Below, piece by piece: positions 53,687 through 63,588 of a DNA stretch of 64,000 bases. The stretch covers positions 1 through 64,000 of the forward strand of contig CALAZZ010000049.1 in assembly GCA_937926515.1 (NCBI GenBank). The letters are read 5' to 3'. The first letter of the stretch is position 1, and each line of letters opens with the position of its first letter. The notes under the pieces were generated by a model, which ran no database searches, was not told the origin of the DNA, and saw only the letters and a list, made by a program, of their open reading frames with translations. This DNA is from an uncultured Bacteroidales bacterium (GTDB lineage: Bacteria; Bacteroidota; Bacteroidia; Bacteroidales; F082). A program made the translations under genes and the position numbers.

Positions 53687-54463
53687 CTATTTCCACTCTG
53701 GTTTACGTTTTTCCAAAAAGGCTTTCATACCTTCTTCGCCTTCTGACCCTGCACCGAAGAGTGAGCCAAACTGCCTGGCTTCAAGTTTGCTGCCTCCGTC
53801 AAAGTTCATGCTATAACCCTTGCGTGTAACTTGCTTGACTTTGCGTATTGCCTGCGGCCCTTTGGAAGCTATTTGATGTGCAAGTCGCATAGTTTCATCC
53901 ATAAGTTGATCCGGTTCAGTCACTTTTTGAACCAGGCCAATGCGCAATGCCTCGTCAGCACCAATCATTTCGGCAGTTAGTAACAAAAACAAAGCATCAC
54001 CAAGAGATGTGAGTCTTGAAAGCCGTTGGGTACCGGCATAACCGGGTATTAATCCCAGGTTGACTTCAGGTTGACCAAACTTTGCTTTGGCTGAGGCGAT
54101 CCGAAAATCACATGCCATAGCCAGTTCCAGGCCTCCACCCAGAGCAAACCCGTTAATAGCTGCAATAACAGGAAAAGGCAACTTCTCAAGCGACATAAAG
54201 GTGTTTTGTCCAAGCTCAGAAAAAGCTGTGCCTTCTGAAGAATTTTTATCAACCATCTCAGCAATGTCAGCCCCTGCAACAAAGGCCTTTCCTTCGCCTG
54301 TGACCACCATAACCCGCATGCTGTCATCATCCTTATTTATCGAGATCAGATGATCCATTTCATCAAAAAAACGTGTATTCAAGGCATTGAGTGCCTCCGG
54401 CCTGCTTATGGTAACAAGCAAAACTCCATCCTTACGCTCGGGTTTTAAAATTTCGTATTCCAT
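53687..54463 (-). CDS. Enoyl-CoA hydratase/isomerase family protein
   Basis: A 258-aa crotonase-fold protein. The oxyanion-hole segments FVAGADIAEM and AINGFALGGGLELAMACD are complete, and the Glu residues in GLIPGYAGTQ-type context (NLGLIPGYAGTQRLSRL) fit an active hydratase. It hydrates 2-enoyl-CoA to 3-hydroxyacyl-CoA. The frame is open from 54559, but ATG 54463 lies just below a good promoter (54482-54512) and gives the standard N-terminus. First gene of the hydratase-dehydrogenase-thiolase operon. Confidence 0.92.
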   Translation of the reverse strand: MEYEILKPERKDGVLLVTISRPEALNALNTRFFDEMDHLISINKDDDSMRVMVVTGEGKAFVAGADIAEMVDKNSSEGTAFSELGQNTFMSLEKLPFPVIAAINGFALGGGLELAMACDFRIASAKAKFGQPEVNLGLIPGYAGTQRLSRLTSLGDALFLLLTAEMIGADEALRIGLVQKVTEPDQLMDETMRLAHQIASKGPQAIRKVKQVTRKGYSMNFDGGSKLEARQFGSLFGAGSEGEEGMKAFLEKRKPEWK

Positions 54464-54481
54464 ATAATTTTTATTGGCGAT

Positions 54482-54512
54482 CAAATTTAAGCAATTATGT
54501 GTAAGAAGCAAA
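54482..54512 (-). promoter_or_regulatory. Bacteroidota-type promoter of the enoyl-CoA hydratase operon
   Basis: On the minus strand, TTTG (54512-54509), a 19-nt spacer, then TAAATTTG (54489-54482). It is a full match to the -33/-7 pattern, 19 bp before the ATG. Confidence 0.75.
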
Positions 54513-54565
54513 ATATGTAAATGCAAGTTCTTGGACTTGATGTGGCATTTATACTCCAATAAAGT

Positions 54566-54573
54566 TAATTTTG
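54566..54573 (+). promoter_or_regulatory. Putative -7 element of the MBL-fold gene
   Basis: TAATTTTG, 42 bp upstream of the ATG at 54616. No TTG at 19-nt spacing. Confidence 0.4.
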
Positions 54574-54615
54574 CGGCAATTGAATGGTATTATAAACTTT
54601 GTTAAAATTAATTTC

Positions 54616-55461
54616 ATGAAAATTTATCCCGTCGAAACCGGAAACCTAAGGCTTGATGGTGGCGCCATGTTTGGGGTTGTACCAAAAGTGTTATGGCAAA
54701 AAGTATATCCATGTGACGAAAATAATCTTTGCAATTGGGCAATGCGATGCATGTTGGTTGTTGATGGTGAAAGACGTATTCTGATCGACAACGGCATAGG
54801 CGAAAAGCAAGATGAAAAATGGTTGAGGCATTATCATCTCAATGGTGAAGACACCTTGGAAAAATCACTCGCTGCGGTTGGGTTTGCTCCGGAAAACATC
54901 ACTGATATGATCATCACCCACATGCACTTTGATCATTGTGGTGGCAGTGTGAAATGGAATGCCGATGGAACAGGCTTTGATTTGACTTTTCCAAATGCTA
55001 CATACTGGACCAGCAAACAACAGTTTGATTGGGCCACAAACCCCAACAGGCGTGAGGAGGCTTCCTATCTGAAAGAAAATATTCTGCCCATTCAGGAAAG
55101 TGGAAAATTAAAGTTAATTGATAAAGAAGGCGAACATATCCCAAACATCACTTTTAATTTATACAACGGCCATACAGAGGGACAGGTGATCCCACATATA
55201 AGATACAATGGCAAAACAATTGTGTTCATGGCTGACCTCATGCCTTCGGCAGCGCATATCCCCATGCCATGGATTATGGCATACGATACCAGGCCTCTCG
55301 AAACATTAAAGGACCGGGAACGATTTTATTCGGAAGCCCTTGCGAACGATTATATTCTGTTTCTTGAACATGATTTGTACTATGAGGCATGCACCTTACA
55401 GCAAACACCCAAGGGTGTTAGAGTAGCTCAAAAAGGGAAGCTGTCTGAGTTTATTGACTAA
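54616..55461 (+). CDS. MBL-fold metallohydrolase
   Basis: A 281-aa metallo-beta-lactamase-fold hydrolase with the metal-binding motif THMHFDHCGG (HxHxDH) near residue 100, a later His in YNGHTEGQ and LFLEHDLYYE near the end. There is no signal peptide. The substrate is unknown; families with this motif include lactonases and thioester hydrolases, and the location amid acyl-CoA genes makes a thioesterase-type role possible but unproven. It diverges from the hydratase operon and converges on the HMG-CoA lyase gene. Confidence 0.85.
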   Translation: MKIYPVETGNLRLDGGAMFGVVPKVLWQKVYPCDENNLCNWAMRCMLVVDGERRILIDNGIGEKQDEKWLRHYHLNGEDTLEKSLAAVGFAPENITDMIITHMHFDHCGGSVKWNADGTGFDLTFPNATYWTSKQQFDWATNPNRREEASYLKENILPIQESGKLKLIDKEGEHIPNITFNLYNGHTEGQVIPHIRYNGKTIVFMADLMPSAAHIPMPWIMAYDTRPLETLKDRERFYSEALANDYILFLEHDLYYEACTLQQTPKGVRVAQKGKLSEFID

Positions 55462-55547
55462 CAGGAATATCCATAAACCTATCATAAAACAGAGTGTTGC
55501 CTGAGGTTTAAATTGCTTTATTTGTTAGTTCGAATTAAGGAGTCTGA

Positions 55548-56396
55548 TCACCCCAGTAGGCCTCCTGCCAACATTACCGCCTCGTTTAAGGCTTGCTGAT
55601 CGATGCTGGTGGGGATATTTTTCTGTTGGCAAAAGTGCAACAGATCTTGTGTGCTCAGGTTACCAACCATCTCACTGGCTGCTGTTGGGCAGCCACCAAG
55701 GCCGTTTAGTACTGTTTCGTAACTTCGCACTCCGGCTTCCCAGGCAGCTTCAAGCTTCACATAACTGTCTGATGGTTTGGTGTGTAGGTGCAGACCAAAA
55801 TCTGTATCCGGAAAGGCAGGAATAATTTTGGTATAAACCTGATAAATGCGGTCAGCAGTAGCATCGCCAAGAATATCGGATAGAGGCATGCGCCTCACTC
55901 CAAGATTATGAAGTTTGGCTGCACCATCAAGGACCATGTCAATACTCCAGTCATCACCATAGGGGTTGCCCAGCGCCATGGAAAGGTATATCACAAGCTC
56001 AAACCTGTGTGGCAGGCTTGCGTCAATAATATTCTCTATCGTGGCAAGCGAGCCTTGTTCATTTGTATTTAAGTTCCGCTTTAAAAATGTGGGTGATATG
56101 GAAAAAGGATAAGAAAGGTATTTGATGCGTTCACAATTTGAGGCTTGTTCAACTCCACGTGCATTCACCACCAACACCATGAGTTCAGGAGGGTCAGTAG
56201 GTATTTCGATTTGCTGTAAGACCTCCAGGGTATCTGCCATCTGGGGAATGGTCCTGGGAGAAACAAAACTACCTGCATCAACGATATCAAAACCTGCTTT
56301 TAGCAGTGCATTAATATATTCAATCTTTTGGGTTGTAGGTATGGGCTGCTTGATACCCTGCATGGCATCGCGTGCAGTTTCTGTAATGTGAATCAT
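55548..56396 (-). CDS. Hydroxymethylglutaryl-CoA lyase
   Basis: A 282-aa DRE-TIM lyase that splits HMG-CoA into acetyl-CoA and acetoacetate, the last step of leucine breakdown. It has TARDAMQG (catalytic Arg), the metal-binding His pair in HLHTKPSDS, and the signature LNGLGGCPTAASEMVGN with the catalytic Cys near residue 235. The context (methylcrotonyl-CoA carboxylase genes 1.5 kb away) supports the assignment. It lies 81 bp downstream of a second, Cys-lacking homologue on the same strand. Confidence 0.88.
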   Translation of the reverse strand: MIHITETARDAMQGIKQPIPTTQKIEYINALLKAGFDIVDAGSFVSPRTIPQMADTLEVLQQIEIPTDPPELMVLVVNARGVEQASNCERIKYLSYPFSISPTFLKRNLNTNEQGSLATIENIIDASLPHRFELVIYLSMALGNPYGDDWSIDMVLDGAAKLHNLGVRRMPLSDILGDATADRIYQVYTKIIPAFPDTDFGLHLHTKPSDSYVKLEAAWEAGVRSYETVLNGLGGCPTAASEMVGNLSTQDLLHFCQQKNIPTSIDQQALNEAVMLAGGLLG

Positions 56397-56477
56397 ATCA
56401 GGTCTTAATTTGTAAAACTAAAGTCATTAATGATTGAAAGCAGAATGAAGCTGAACTTTTTTTATGCTTTCAATCAC

Positions 56478-57488
56478 TTACTTCCTTCCGGAAAGAGATT
56501 TCGGAATTCGACCCTGGTGAATACTTTCCGAGCGCAGTTTTCGGCCAATGATACGCTCAACCATCTTACCCGTTTTAAGCACACGGTCAATATCCAAATT
56601 GGTTTCAATGCCCATCTCATCCATCATAACCACCATATCTTCTGTGGGAACCAGGCCAACATTCAAGGATTCATTATAATAGTATTCACCTGTTCCTGAC
56701 ACGGGAACACCATCAACAAAATTAGCCGGTTGTCCTCCGGTGCCTCCCATGGTGGATTCATAATTGGTCATTCCTGCCTGTAATGCAGCTAAAACATTAG
56801 CCAGACCCCAGCCACGTGTAGTATGCAAATGTACAATATGCTTTGTGGGATCCTGAAAAGCATCCATAAGCATTGAGAAATAACGGTATATACGATCAGG
56901 CGAAGCTGAACCATCATGGTCAGCATGCTCAATATCGGTGGCCCCTACATCGAACCACCGTTTAGTAAAGTCAACAGCTTTACTCATTTCGGTGGGCCCT
57001 TCGATCGGACAACCCCAAATTGTACTTACCGTTCCATTAACTTTCATGCCTGCATCACGTGCCATAGGCACATATTTTTCAGCCATTTTGAAATACTCAT
57101 CAATGCTTAGCCCTGAGTTTTTCATTTGATGCGACTCGCTGGTACTTACCATAAGCAGAATGCGATCGGGCCCATACCCTTCTTTTCGGGCTTGAATGGC
57201 GCGCTCAACTGCCTTTTCGCGTATGGTTACGGCCGTGAATTTAACTTCTGGCAGCAGGTGGGCTATGCGCTTGCTCTTACGGACTAGTTTAAATAATTCA
57301 TCCGCATCACGGAACTGAGGCATGCCTTTCGGGTTTCCAAAATTCGTAATTTCAATGTGTTTAAAGCCGCATAACATCAATTCCTCTGTCAACCACAATT
57401 TGGCTTCTGTCGGTATGAATTTTTCTTCGTGCTGGAAGCCGTCGCGAACGGTAATGTCACCAAAGGTAACTTTTTTGGGATAGTTCAT
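56478..57488 (-). CDS. HMG-CoA lyase-like DRE-TIM enzyme lacking the catalytic Cys
   Basis: A 336-aa member of the same superfamily as the neighbouring HMG-CoA lyase. The DRE-type start FGDITVRDGFQHEEKF and metal-binding HLHTTRGWG are present, but the lyase Cys loop reads GGTGGQPANF, with Gln near residue 253 in place of Cys. The classical HMG-CoA lyase mechanism is therefore unlikely. It may use another 3-hydroxy-3-methyl acid-type substrate or be a carboxyltransferase-like enzyme. Probably co-transcribed with the true lyase. Confidence 0.8.
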   Translation of the reverse strand: MNYPKKVTFGDITVRDGFQHEEKFIPTEAKLWLTEELMLCGFKHIEITNFGNPKGMPQFRDADELFKLVRKSKRIAHLLPEVKFTAVTIREKAVERAIQARKEGYGPDRILLMVSTSESHQMKNSGLSIDEYFKMAEKYVPMARDAGMKVNGTVSTIWGCPIEGPTEMSKAVDFTKRWFDVGATDIEHADHDGSASPDRIYRYFSMLMDAFQDPTKHIVHLHTTRGWGLANVLAALQAGMTNYESTMGGTGGQPANFVDGVPVSGTGEYYYNESLNVGLVPTEDMVVMMDEMGIETNLDIDRVLKTGKMVERIIGRKLRSESIHQGRIPKSLSGRK

Positions 57489-57844
57489 TTTCGGTTATTG
57501 TCTGGTTTTGTTTAACATTTGGTCTATTTATTAAGGATGCTAAAATATGTAAAAAGATGCATTTGTAAAGCCTGCTGTTATAATTACCTCTCATATGGCT
57601 CCAATTTTGTGATTTCTTAACACTTTTTTGATATGTATTTCTTTTACATGTATATATCATGATCACTATCATTGTATTCAAATGTTGAACATGGTTCAAA
57701 AAACCTTCATAGAACAGTCGCTTTCTACATATTTTTATACCTTTACAGTCCGTCAAAATGTTGCAGCAAAATTTATTTATAAAGCATCGCTGGCCGATGT
57801 AAGATCGTATTCAAATAGATATCCACAATTAAATTCAATGGAAT
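57489..57844. other. Divergent intergenic region before the carboxylase operon
   Basis: About 356 bp of AT-rich DNA between the divergent lyase-like and carboxylase genes. No RNA gene or repeat is seen, and no full promoter match; TACCTTTA near 57738 is close to a -7 element. Confidence 0.4.
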
Positions 57845-59452
57845 TTGTACCAGCTTAAAACGAAAATTGATACCAATTCCGCAGAGTTCAAGCAGAATAA
57901 AGCGGATTACCTAAAAATGCTGAATGAGTTCAAATCCATTCAGAAATCCACCACCAGGGGTGGAAGTGAAAAGGCTATTGCTCTTCATAAGCAGCGTGGA
58001 AAACTACTTGCACGGGAACGAATAAATCTACTGATTGACCGTGATACACCGTTTCTTGAACTTTCGCCTATGGCGGCTTATAATCTTTATGAAAACGGAT
58101 TCCCCTCAGCAGGAATCGTAACGGGTATTGGCGTTATTCACGGCCATGAAACGGTTATCATCGCCAACGATGCCACCGTGAAAGGCGGAACCTATATGCA
58201 ATACACCATCAAAAAACACCTGCGTGCTCAAGAAATTGCTATGGAAAACAACCTGCCGTGTGTTTATTTGGTTGATTCAGGCGGGGCATTCCTTCCTGAA
58301 CAGGATACTGTTTTCCCTGACCGTGATCATTTCGGCCGGTTCTTTTACAATCAGGCCCGAATGTCGGCCATGAAGCTGCCACAGATTGCCATTGTGATGG
58401 GTTCCTGTACTGCAGGCGGTGCTTATGTGCCTGCCATGAGTGATGAAGCCATTATCATCAAGGAGCAGGGAACGATTTTTTTGGGTGGCCCTCCCCTGGT
58501 AAAAGCAGCTACAGGTGAAGAAGTTACTGCCGAGGAACTGGGAGGAGCAGATGTGCATGCCTCCATTTCGGGTGTAGCCGATCATTATGCTGAAAACGAC
58601 ACACATGCCATTCAAATATGCCGAAATATATTTGAAACACTTAAGCCCGGCGAAAAACAGTTTCTGGATACCACTGAACCTGAAGATCCCCAGTATGACC
58701 CCACTGAATTATACGGGCTGGCGCCTTTGGATCTAAAAAAGATCATTGACCCACGTGAAATCATCATGCGTATGGTGGATGGCAGCCGGTTTCAGGAATT
58801 CAAAGCACGTTATGCAACAACTGTTGTCACAGGCTTCGCTCGTGTGATGGGATTCCCCGTGGGGATCATTGCCAACTATGGTGTCCTCTTTTCAGAGTCA
58901 GCCCTAAAGGTGACTCATTTTATTGAACTTTGTACATCACGAAAAATCCCACTTGTTTTTTTGCAAAATATAACAGGATTTATGGTAGGCAAGGATTTTG
59001 AGCGCGGTGGTATTGCCAAGGACGGTGCTAAAATGGTCCATGCTGTATCCAATGCGAACGTACCTAAATTCACTGTCATTTTTGGAGGTTCATTTGGTGC
59101 GGGAAACTACGGGATGGCCGGCAGGGCCTTTGGCCCCCGCTTACTTTTTATGTGGCCTAATGCAAAAATATCTGTAATGGGCGGTGAGCAGGCTGCAACA
59201 GTACTTGTTACGGTTAAAGAAGATCAGTATCGTGCTGCAGGAAAGATTATGCCGGATGATGAAAGAGAAAAACTACGCAATACCATCCTTGAAAAATATG
59301 AGCGCGAAGGTTCAGCCTATTACAGCACTGCCAGGCTTTGGGATGATGGCATAATCGATCCTGTCGACACCCGAAAGATCCTTGCAATGGGAATTGCCAC
59401 AGCTATTAATAAACCCTTCCCCGAACAGCAGTTTGGTGTATTCAGAATGTAA
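57845..59452 (+). CDS. liuB: Methylcrotonyl-CoA carboxylase beta subunit (carboxyltransferase)
   Basis: A 535-aa acyl-CoA carboxyltransferase that moves CO2 from biotin to 3-methylcrotonyl-CoA. Motifs [59 protein letters not shown] and [16 protein letters not shown] are typical, and EQD fits the methylcrotonyl rather than propionyl type. The start is odd: in-frame TTG 57845 gives the family N-terminus, while an ATG seven bases upstream is out of frame and ends after six codons. It is the first gene of a hydratase- and alpha-subunit-containing operon. Confidence 0.9.
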   Translation: MYQLKTKIDTNSAEFKQNKADYLKMLNEFKSIQKSTTRGGSEKAIALHKQRGKLLARERINLLIDRDTPFLELSPMAAYNLYENGFPSAGIVTGIGVIHGHETVIIANDATVKGGTYMQYTIKKHLRAQEIAMENNLPCVYLVDSGGAFLPEQDTVFPDRDHFGRFFYNQARMSAMKLPQIAIVMGSCTAGGAYVPAMSDEAIIIKEQGTIFLGGPPLVKAATGEEVTAEELGGADVHASISGVADHYAENDTHAIQICRNIFETLKPGEKQFLDTTEPEDPQYDPTELYGLAPLDLKKIIDPREIIMRMVDGSRFQEFKARYATTVVTGFARVMGFPVGIIANYGVLFSESALKVTHFIELCTSRKIPLVFLQNITGFMVGKDFERGGIAKDGAKMVHAVSNANVPKFTVIFGGSFGAGNYGMAGRAFGPRLLFMWPNAKISVMGGEQAATVLVTVKEDQYRAAGKIMPDDEREKLRNTILEKYEREGSAYYSTARLWDDGIIDPVDTRKILAMGIATAINKPFPEQQFGVFRM

Positions 59453-59458
59453 ATAGCA

Positions 59459-60250
59459 ATGAAACAGTATCAAACCATAGCGTTAGCACGAAAAGACCAG
59501 GTCGTTACAGTCAGTCTGAACCGCCCTGAAAAGCATAACGCACTCAACGCAGAGATGATTGCTGAGCTAACTGATGCTTTTGAAAGGCTTTCACTGGAGG
59601 AACAAACAAGGGTGATTGTACTAAGCGGAAATGGAAAATCATTTTGCGCCGGTGCAGACCTTAATTATATGAAATCAATTGCCAACTTTGGCAGGGCTGA
59701 AAATTTCCAGGATGCCTTGAGGCTTGCTAATTTATTTGAAACGGTCTATACTTGTCCCAAACCGGTTATTGCCAGCTTACATGGTGCGGTATATGGCGGT
59801 GCCAACGGGCTCTCAGCCGCATGCGATATAGTGCTTGCAGAAGAAAATACAGTTTTTGCTTTCAGCGAAGTCAAGCTAGGGATCACGCCGGCAACCATTT
59901 CACCTTATGTGATACAACGATGTGGTGAAGCCGCAGCCAGAGAGCTTATGCTTAGTGGAAGGAAGTTTACAGCTATGGAAGCATATCGGTTTCTTTTGGT
60001 AAACAGAATTTATGAACTGGGTGAGCAAGAGCATATTTTACAATCTTATGTCAAAGAGTTTTTAACGGCATCACCCACAGCCATTGCGAATTGCAAACTT
60101 CTCATCAGTGAAGTTACGAAAACACCTTTAGGAAGGAAAGAAATGATGGAAAAAACAGCAGAACTGATTGCAATACAACGCGGATCAATTGACGGTCAAG
60201 AAGGAATAGCCGCTTTTTTTGAAAAAAGAAAACCCAATTGGATCAGATAA
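59459..60250 (+). CDS. liuC: Methylglutaconyl-CoA hydratase
   Basis: A 263-aa crotonase-fold enzyme. FCAGADLNYM and LHGAVYGGANGLSAACD form the oxyanion hole. SEVKLGITPATISPYVIQR is the segment typical of 3-methylglutaconyl-CoA hydratase, which makes HMG-CoA. It lies 6 bp after the carboxylase beta gene, and its stop codon overlaps the alpha-subunit ATG by 1 bp, so the three are co-translated. Confidence 0.9.
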   Translation: MKQYQTIALARKDQVVTVSLNRPEKHNALNAEMIAELTDAFERLSLEEQTRVIVLSGNGKSFCAGADLNYMKSIANFGRAENFQDALRLANLFETVYTCPKPVIASLHGAVYGGANGLSAACDIVLAEENTVFAFSEVKLGITPATISPYVIQRCGEAAARELMLSGRKFTAMEAYRFLLVNRIYELGEQEHILQSYVKEFLTASPTAIANCKLLISEVTKTPLGRKEMMEKTAELIAIQRGSIDGQEGIAAFFEKRKPNWIR

Positions 60251-62247
60251 TGAAGGCGCAAAATATTAACAAGGTCCTTATAGCCAACCGAGGCGAAATT
60301 ACAGTACGCATTATTCATACTCTTAATAAGTTAGGAATATCATCGGTTGCTGTTTATTCAAAGCATGATTCAGAAGCCTTTCATGTTAAGTTTGCCAGTG
60401 AAGCTTATCCTCTTGGAAGTGGTGACCTGGAACACACTTACCTGAATGTGGAAAAGATAGTTTCCATTGCAAAGAAAGTAAATGCCGATGCCATTCATCC
60501 CGGTTATGGTTTTCTTGCTGAAAATCCGCTTTTAGTTGAAGCCTGCGAAAAAAACAACATCATTTTCATTGGACCGGATGCCAGGTCAATGAGGCTGATG
60601 GGAAATAAAATAGCTGCGCGTGATTTTGCTGTTGAAAATGGTTTACCGGTAACAAAAGGTTTGACCGGAAACAAACGGGAAATTTTAGACAATTCATCCA
60701 ACCTGCCTTTTCCTGTATTGGTAAAAGCAGCAGCAGGCGGCGGTGGAAAAGGCATGCGGATCGTACATCATCCCAATGAGTTGGAAGCAGTGCTTGAGAC
60801 AACAGCACGTGAAGCCAAAAACTATTTTGGAGACAGCACTGTTTATCTGGAGCAATATATTGAGCAGCCACGACACATTGAGGTACAGGTGCTTGGTGAT
60901 ATACACGGCAATGTGATTCACCTGTTCGAACGTGAATGTACCATTCAGCGTCGTTATCAGAAAATCATTGAGGAATCGCCCTCGCCCACACTAAGCACGG
61001 AAATAAGGCAGCAGATGGGAGAGGCCGCAGTTAAGCTTTGCAAGGCCATCGGATATAGAAATGCAGGCACCATTGAGTTTCTTGTCGATCAGAACCTTCA
61101 TTTCTATTTTCTTGAAATGAACACCCGCATACAAGTTGAACATCCTGTAACCGAATTGGTTACTGACATTGACCTTGTAGAGGAACAAATACTTATCGCA
61201 CAAGGACAGCCATTAAGAATTGAGCAGGCTGATGTGATTCAAACCGGCCACGCCATTGAATGTCGTATCTATGCCGAAGACCCTGCCAATAATTTCATGC
61301 CTTCTCCCGGGAAGATCAACCTTTATGTGGAGCCTGTCATGGACGATGTCAGAATTGACAGCAGTATGGTTGAGGAGTCGGAGATATTCAGTTTTTATGA
61401 TCCTATGATCAGCAAGCTCATTGTATGGGGCGAATCGCGTGAGCAAGCTATTCATCAAGCAAAATCTGCACTCACACAATACGCCATTCATGGTATTCAG
61501 ACCAACATTTCTTACCTGCTTAAGCTGATTTCCCATCCCAGATTTTTAAACAATGAAATCAGCACAAATTTTTGTGATGATCACACAAGCGAGTTGATTC
61601 TGCAAATGAAAAGGTCGAAAGAAACGGTTGATCCTGTTTTCCCGGCCACTGCTTTCTTGTTTTTTAATATGGTAAAAAATCCGGTTGATCACCGTTTCAC
61701 CGTATGGCAGGAGATAGGTTATTGGCGCCACACCATGATCTTTGATTTGAAAGTAGACGATCGGACATTCAAAATACAAATTCATGATAAATCACCAAAG
61801 TATCTGCATGCTCATATCAATGAACAGGAGGTAAAGGCCAATCTCATCAGTTTCGATCATGAAAAGATATTGGTGGAATTGAATGAACAAGTTTTTGAGG
61901 CTTTTGTTTCATCTAACGAAAATGGATCAGCAATAATTGAATTCTCCGGAAATCAATTTCATCTTAGAAGAATGGATGAACTTGAATTAAATCATGAAAC
62001 CAATCTTTTCGAGCATGCTTCTGACATGGAGGGTCTTTTCGCACCTATGCCCGGCAAGGTTATTAAACTAAACGTGGAAAACGGCGAGCATGTTAAAAGA
62101 GGGACTGTATTGCTCGTTGTGGAAGCAATGAAAATGGAAAATAATATTGTAGCTCCAGTGGATGCTATTGTTGATAAAATAAATGTTCAGCCAGGCGATA
62201 TGGTTGATACCAAGACACAGATGGTTCATTTAAAAGAAATCGAATAA
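60250..62247 (+). CDS. liuD: Methylcrotonyl-CoA carboxylase alpha subunit (biotin carboxylase/BCCP)
   Basis: About 665 aa. The biotin carboxylase domain (1-450) has the ATP-grasp loop AAAGGGGKGMRIV and EMNTRIQVEHPVTE. A less conserved linker follows, and the C-terminal biotinyl domain has VVEAMKMENN with Lys near residue 628 as the biotin site. It carboxylates biotin with ATP and bicarbonate. Start ATG 60250, overlapping the hydratase stop by 1 bp; TTG 60238 is less likely. Position after the beta and hydratase genes supports the methylcrotonyl type. Confidence 0.92.
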   Translation: MKAQNINKVLIANRGEITVRIIHTLNKLGISSVAVYSKHDSEAFHVKFASEAYPLGSGDLEHTYLNVEKIVSIAKKVNADAIHPGYGFLAENPLLVEACEKNNIIFIGPDARSMRLMGNKIAARDFAVENGLPVTKGLTGNKREILDNSSNLPFPVLVKAAAGGGGKGMRIVHHPNELEAVLETTAREAKNYFGDSTVYLEQYIEQPRHIEVQVLGDIHGNVIHLFERECTIQRRYQKIIEESPSPTLSTEIRQQMGEAAVKLCKAIGYRNAGTIEFLVDQNLHFYFLEMNTRIQVEHPVTELVTDIDLVEEQILIAQGQPLRIEQADVIQTGHAIECRIYAEDPANNFMPSPGKINLYVEPVMDDVRIDSSMVEESEIFSFYDPMISKLIVWGESREQAIHQAKSALTQYAIHGIQTNISYLLKLISHPRFLNNEISTNFCDDHTSELILQMKRSKETVDPVFPATAFLFFNMVKNPVDHRFTVWQEIGYWRHTMIFDLKVDDRTFKIQIHDKSPKYLHAHINEQEVKANLISFDHEKILVELNEQVFEAFVSSNENGSAIIEFSGNQFHLRRMDELELNHETNLFEHASDMEGLFAPMPGKVIKLNVENGEHVKRGTVLLVVEAMKMENNIVAPVDAIVDKINVQPGDMVDTKTQMVHLKEIE

Positions 62248-62268
62248 CAAACCAAATACATAAGATCC

Positions 62269-63414
62269 ATGAATTTTGATCTTTCGGAAATTCATCATAT
62301 GGTGCGTGAAACAGCACGTGACTTTGCAGAACGCGAAATTAAACCACAGGCTCAGGAACTGGACGAGAAAGCTGAGTTTTCCATTGCTTTAACCAAACGA
62401 ATGGGTGAGTTAGGTTTTTTTGGCATGTACCTGCCCGAAAAATATGGTGGTCAGGGCCTTGACACCCTGGCATATATCATCGCTGTTGAAGAGCTGGCAC
62501 GTATTGATGGCTCTCAGGCTGCTACGCTGGCAGCACACAATTCACTCGGTATTGGTCCTTTGTACTATTATGGTACTGAAGAACAAAAACTAAAATACCT
62601 GCCTCAGCTCTGTACAGGGGATGCTTTGTGGAGTTTTGGCCTGACCGAGCCCGGTGCGGGCTCTGACTCCAGGGGTACAAAAACAACCGCCGAACTTATT
62701 GACGAACAATGGGTGATAAACGGATCAAAAATATTCATTACAAATGGTGCTTCTGAGATCAGTATCGGATGTACAGTACAAGCTGTTTCAGGTACGGTTG
62801 ATGGCAAAAAGCAATTTACAACCATTATTGTCGAAAGGGATACGCCTGGTTTTAAGCGTGTTCCGATGCATAATAAGATGATGTGGCGTGCATCCGACAC
62901 CTCCGAGCTTTTTTTCGATGACGTACGCGTTCCAAAGCAAAATATACTTGGAGAAGAGGGCCAGGGTTCTAAAATTATGCTCTCAACGCTCGATGCAGGC
63001 CGCCTTTCGATTGCAGCTATGGGTCTGGGGGCTGCCCAGGGAGCTTTTGAACTTGCTCTTGAATATGCCAAGGAACGTAAACAGTTTGGGCAACCCATCT
63101 CTAAATTTCAAATCAATGCCTTTAAGCTGGCAGATATGGCAACTAAAATAGAGCTTGCACGAAACTTGCTTTACAAGGCATGCTGGCTAAAGGATGAGAA
63201 CAGGCCTTTTGGAAAAGAAGCTGCAATGGCAAAACTCTACTGCTCCGAAATAGCACGCGAAGTGGCTGATGAGGCAGTGCAGATCCATGGTGGTTATGGA
63301 CTGATGAAAGATTATGCTGTGGAACGCTTCTATCGTGACCAGCGCCTGTTACAAATTGGCGAAGGCACCTCCGAAATTCAACGCCTGGTGATATCACGTT
63401 ATATTGGTTGCTGA
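62269..63414 (+). CDS. Acyl-CoA dehydrogenase, probable isovaleryl-CoA dehydrogenase
   Basis: A 381-aa FAD-dependent acyl-CoA dehydrogenase with GLTEPGAGSDS and GSKIFITNGA (FAD/substrate) and the C-terminal GEGTSEIQRLVI. It lies 21 bp after the carboxylase alpha gene, so the operon order is beta, hydratase, alpha, dehydrogenase. The leucine route needs isovaleryl-CoA dehydrogenase, and this is the best candidate in the operon. By sequence alone it could also act on butyryl-CoA or other short chains. Confidence 0.88.
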   Translation: MNFDLSEIHHMVRETARDFAEREIKPQAQELDEKAEFSIALTKRMGELGFFGMYLPEKYGGQGLDTLAYIIAVEELARIDGSQAATLAAHNSLGIGPLYYYGTEEQKLKYLPQLCTGDALWSFGLTEPGAGSDSRGTKTTAELIDEQWVINGSKIFITNGASEISIGCTVQAVSGTVDGKKQFTTIIVERDTPGFKRVPMHNKMMWRASDTSELFFDDVRVPKQNILGEEGQGSKIMLSTLDAGRLSIAAMGLGAAQGAFELALEYAKERKQFGQPISKFQINAFKLADMATKIELARNLLYKACWLKDENRPFGKEAAMAKLYCSEIAREVADEAVQIHGGYGLMKDYAVERFYRDQRLLQIGEGTSEIQRLVISRYIGC

Positions 63415-63576
63415 TATCCTTTTTGTATTTCCTGCAATTGATCTTTAATACAAACAAGCATCCAATCGGATCAGGCTTACCGGCAACTTTTGTATCGAAA
63501 TTTTGTGATTTCATGTACTATTCAGTTGAATTATCATATAAAATGCAGTAAAGTCATAGGCTGACTATAAACTTTC

Positions 63577-63584
63577 TAATTTTG
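63577..63584 (+). promoter_or_regulatory. Putative -7 element of the tatD gene
   Basis: TAATTTTG, ending 4 nt before the ATG at 63589. If used, the transcript would be almost leaderless. No -33 TTG at 19-nt spacing. Confidence 0.35.
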
Positions 63585-63588
63585 CCCC

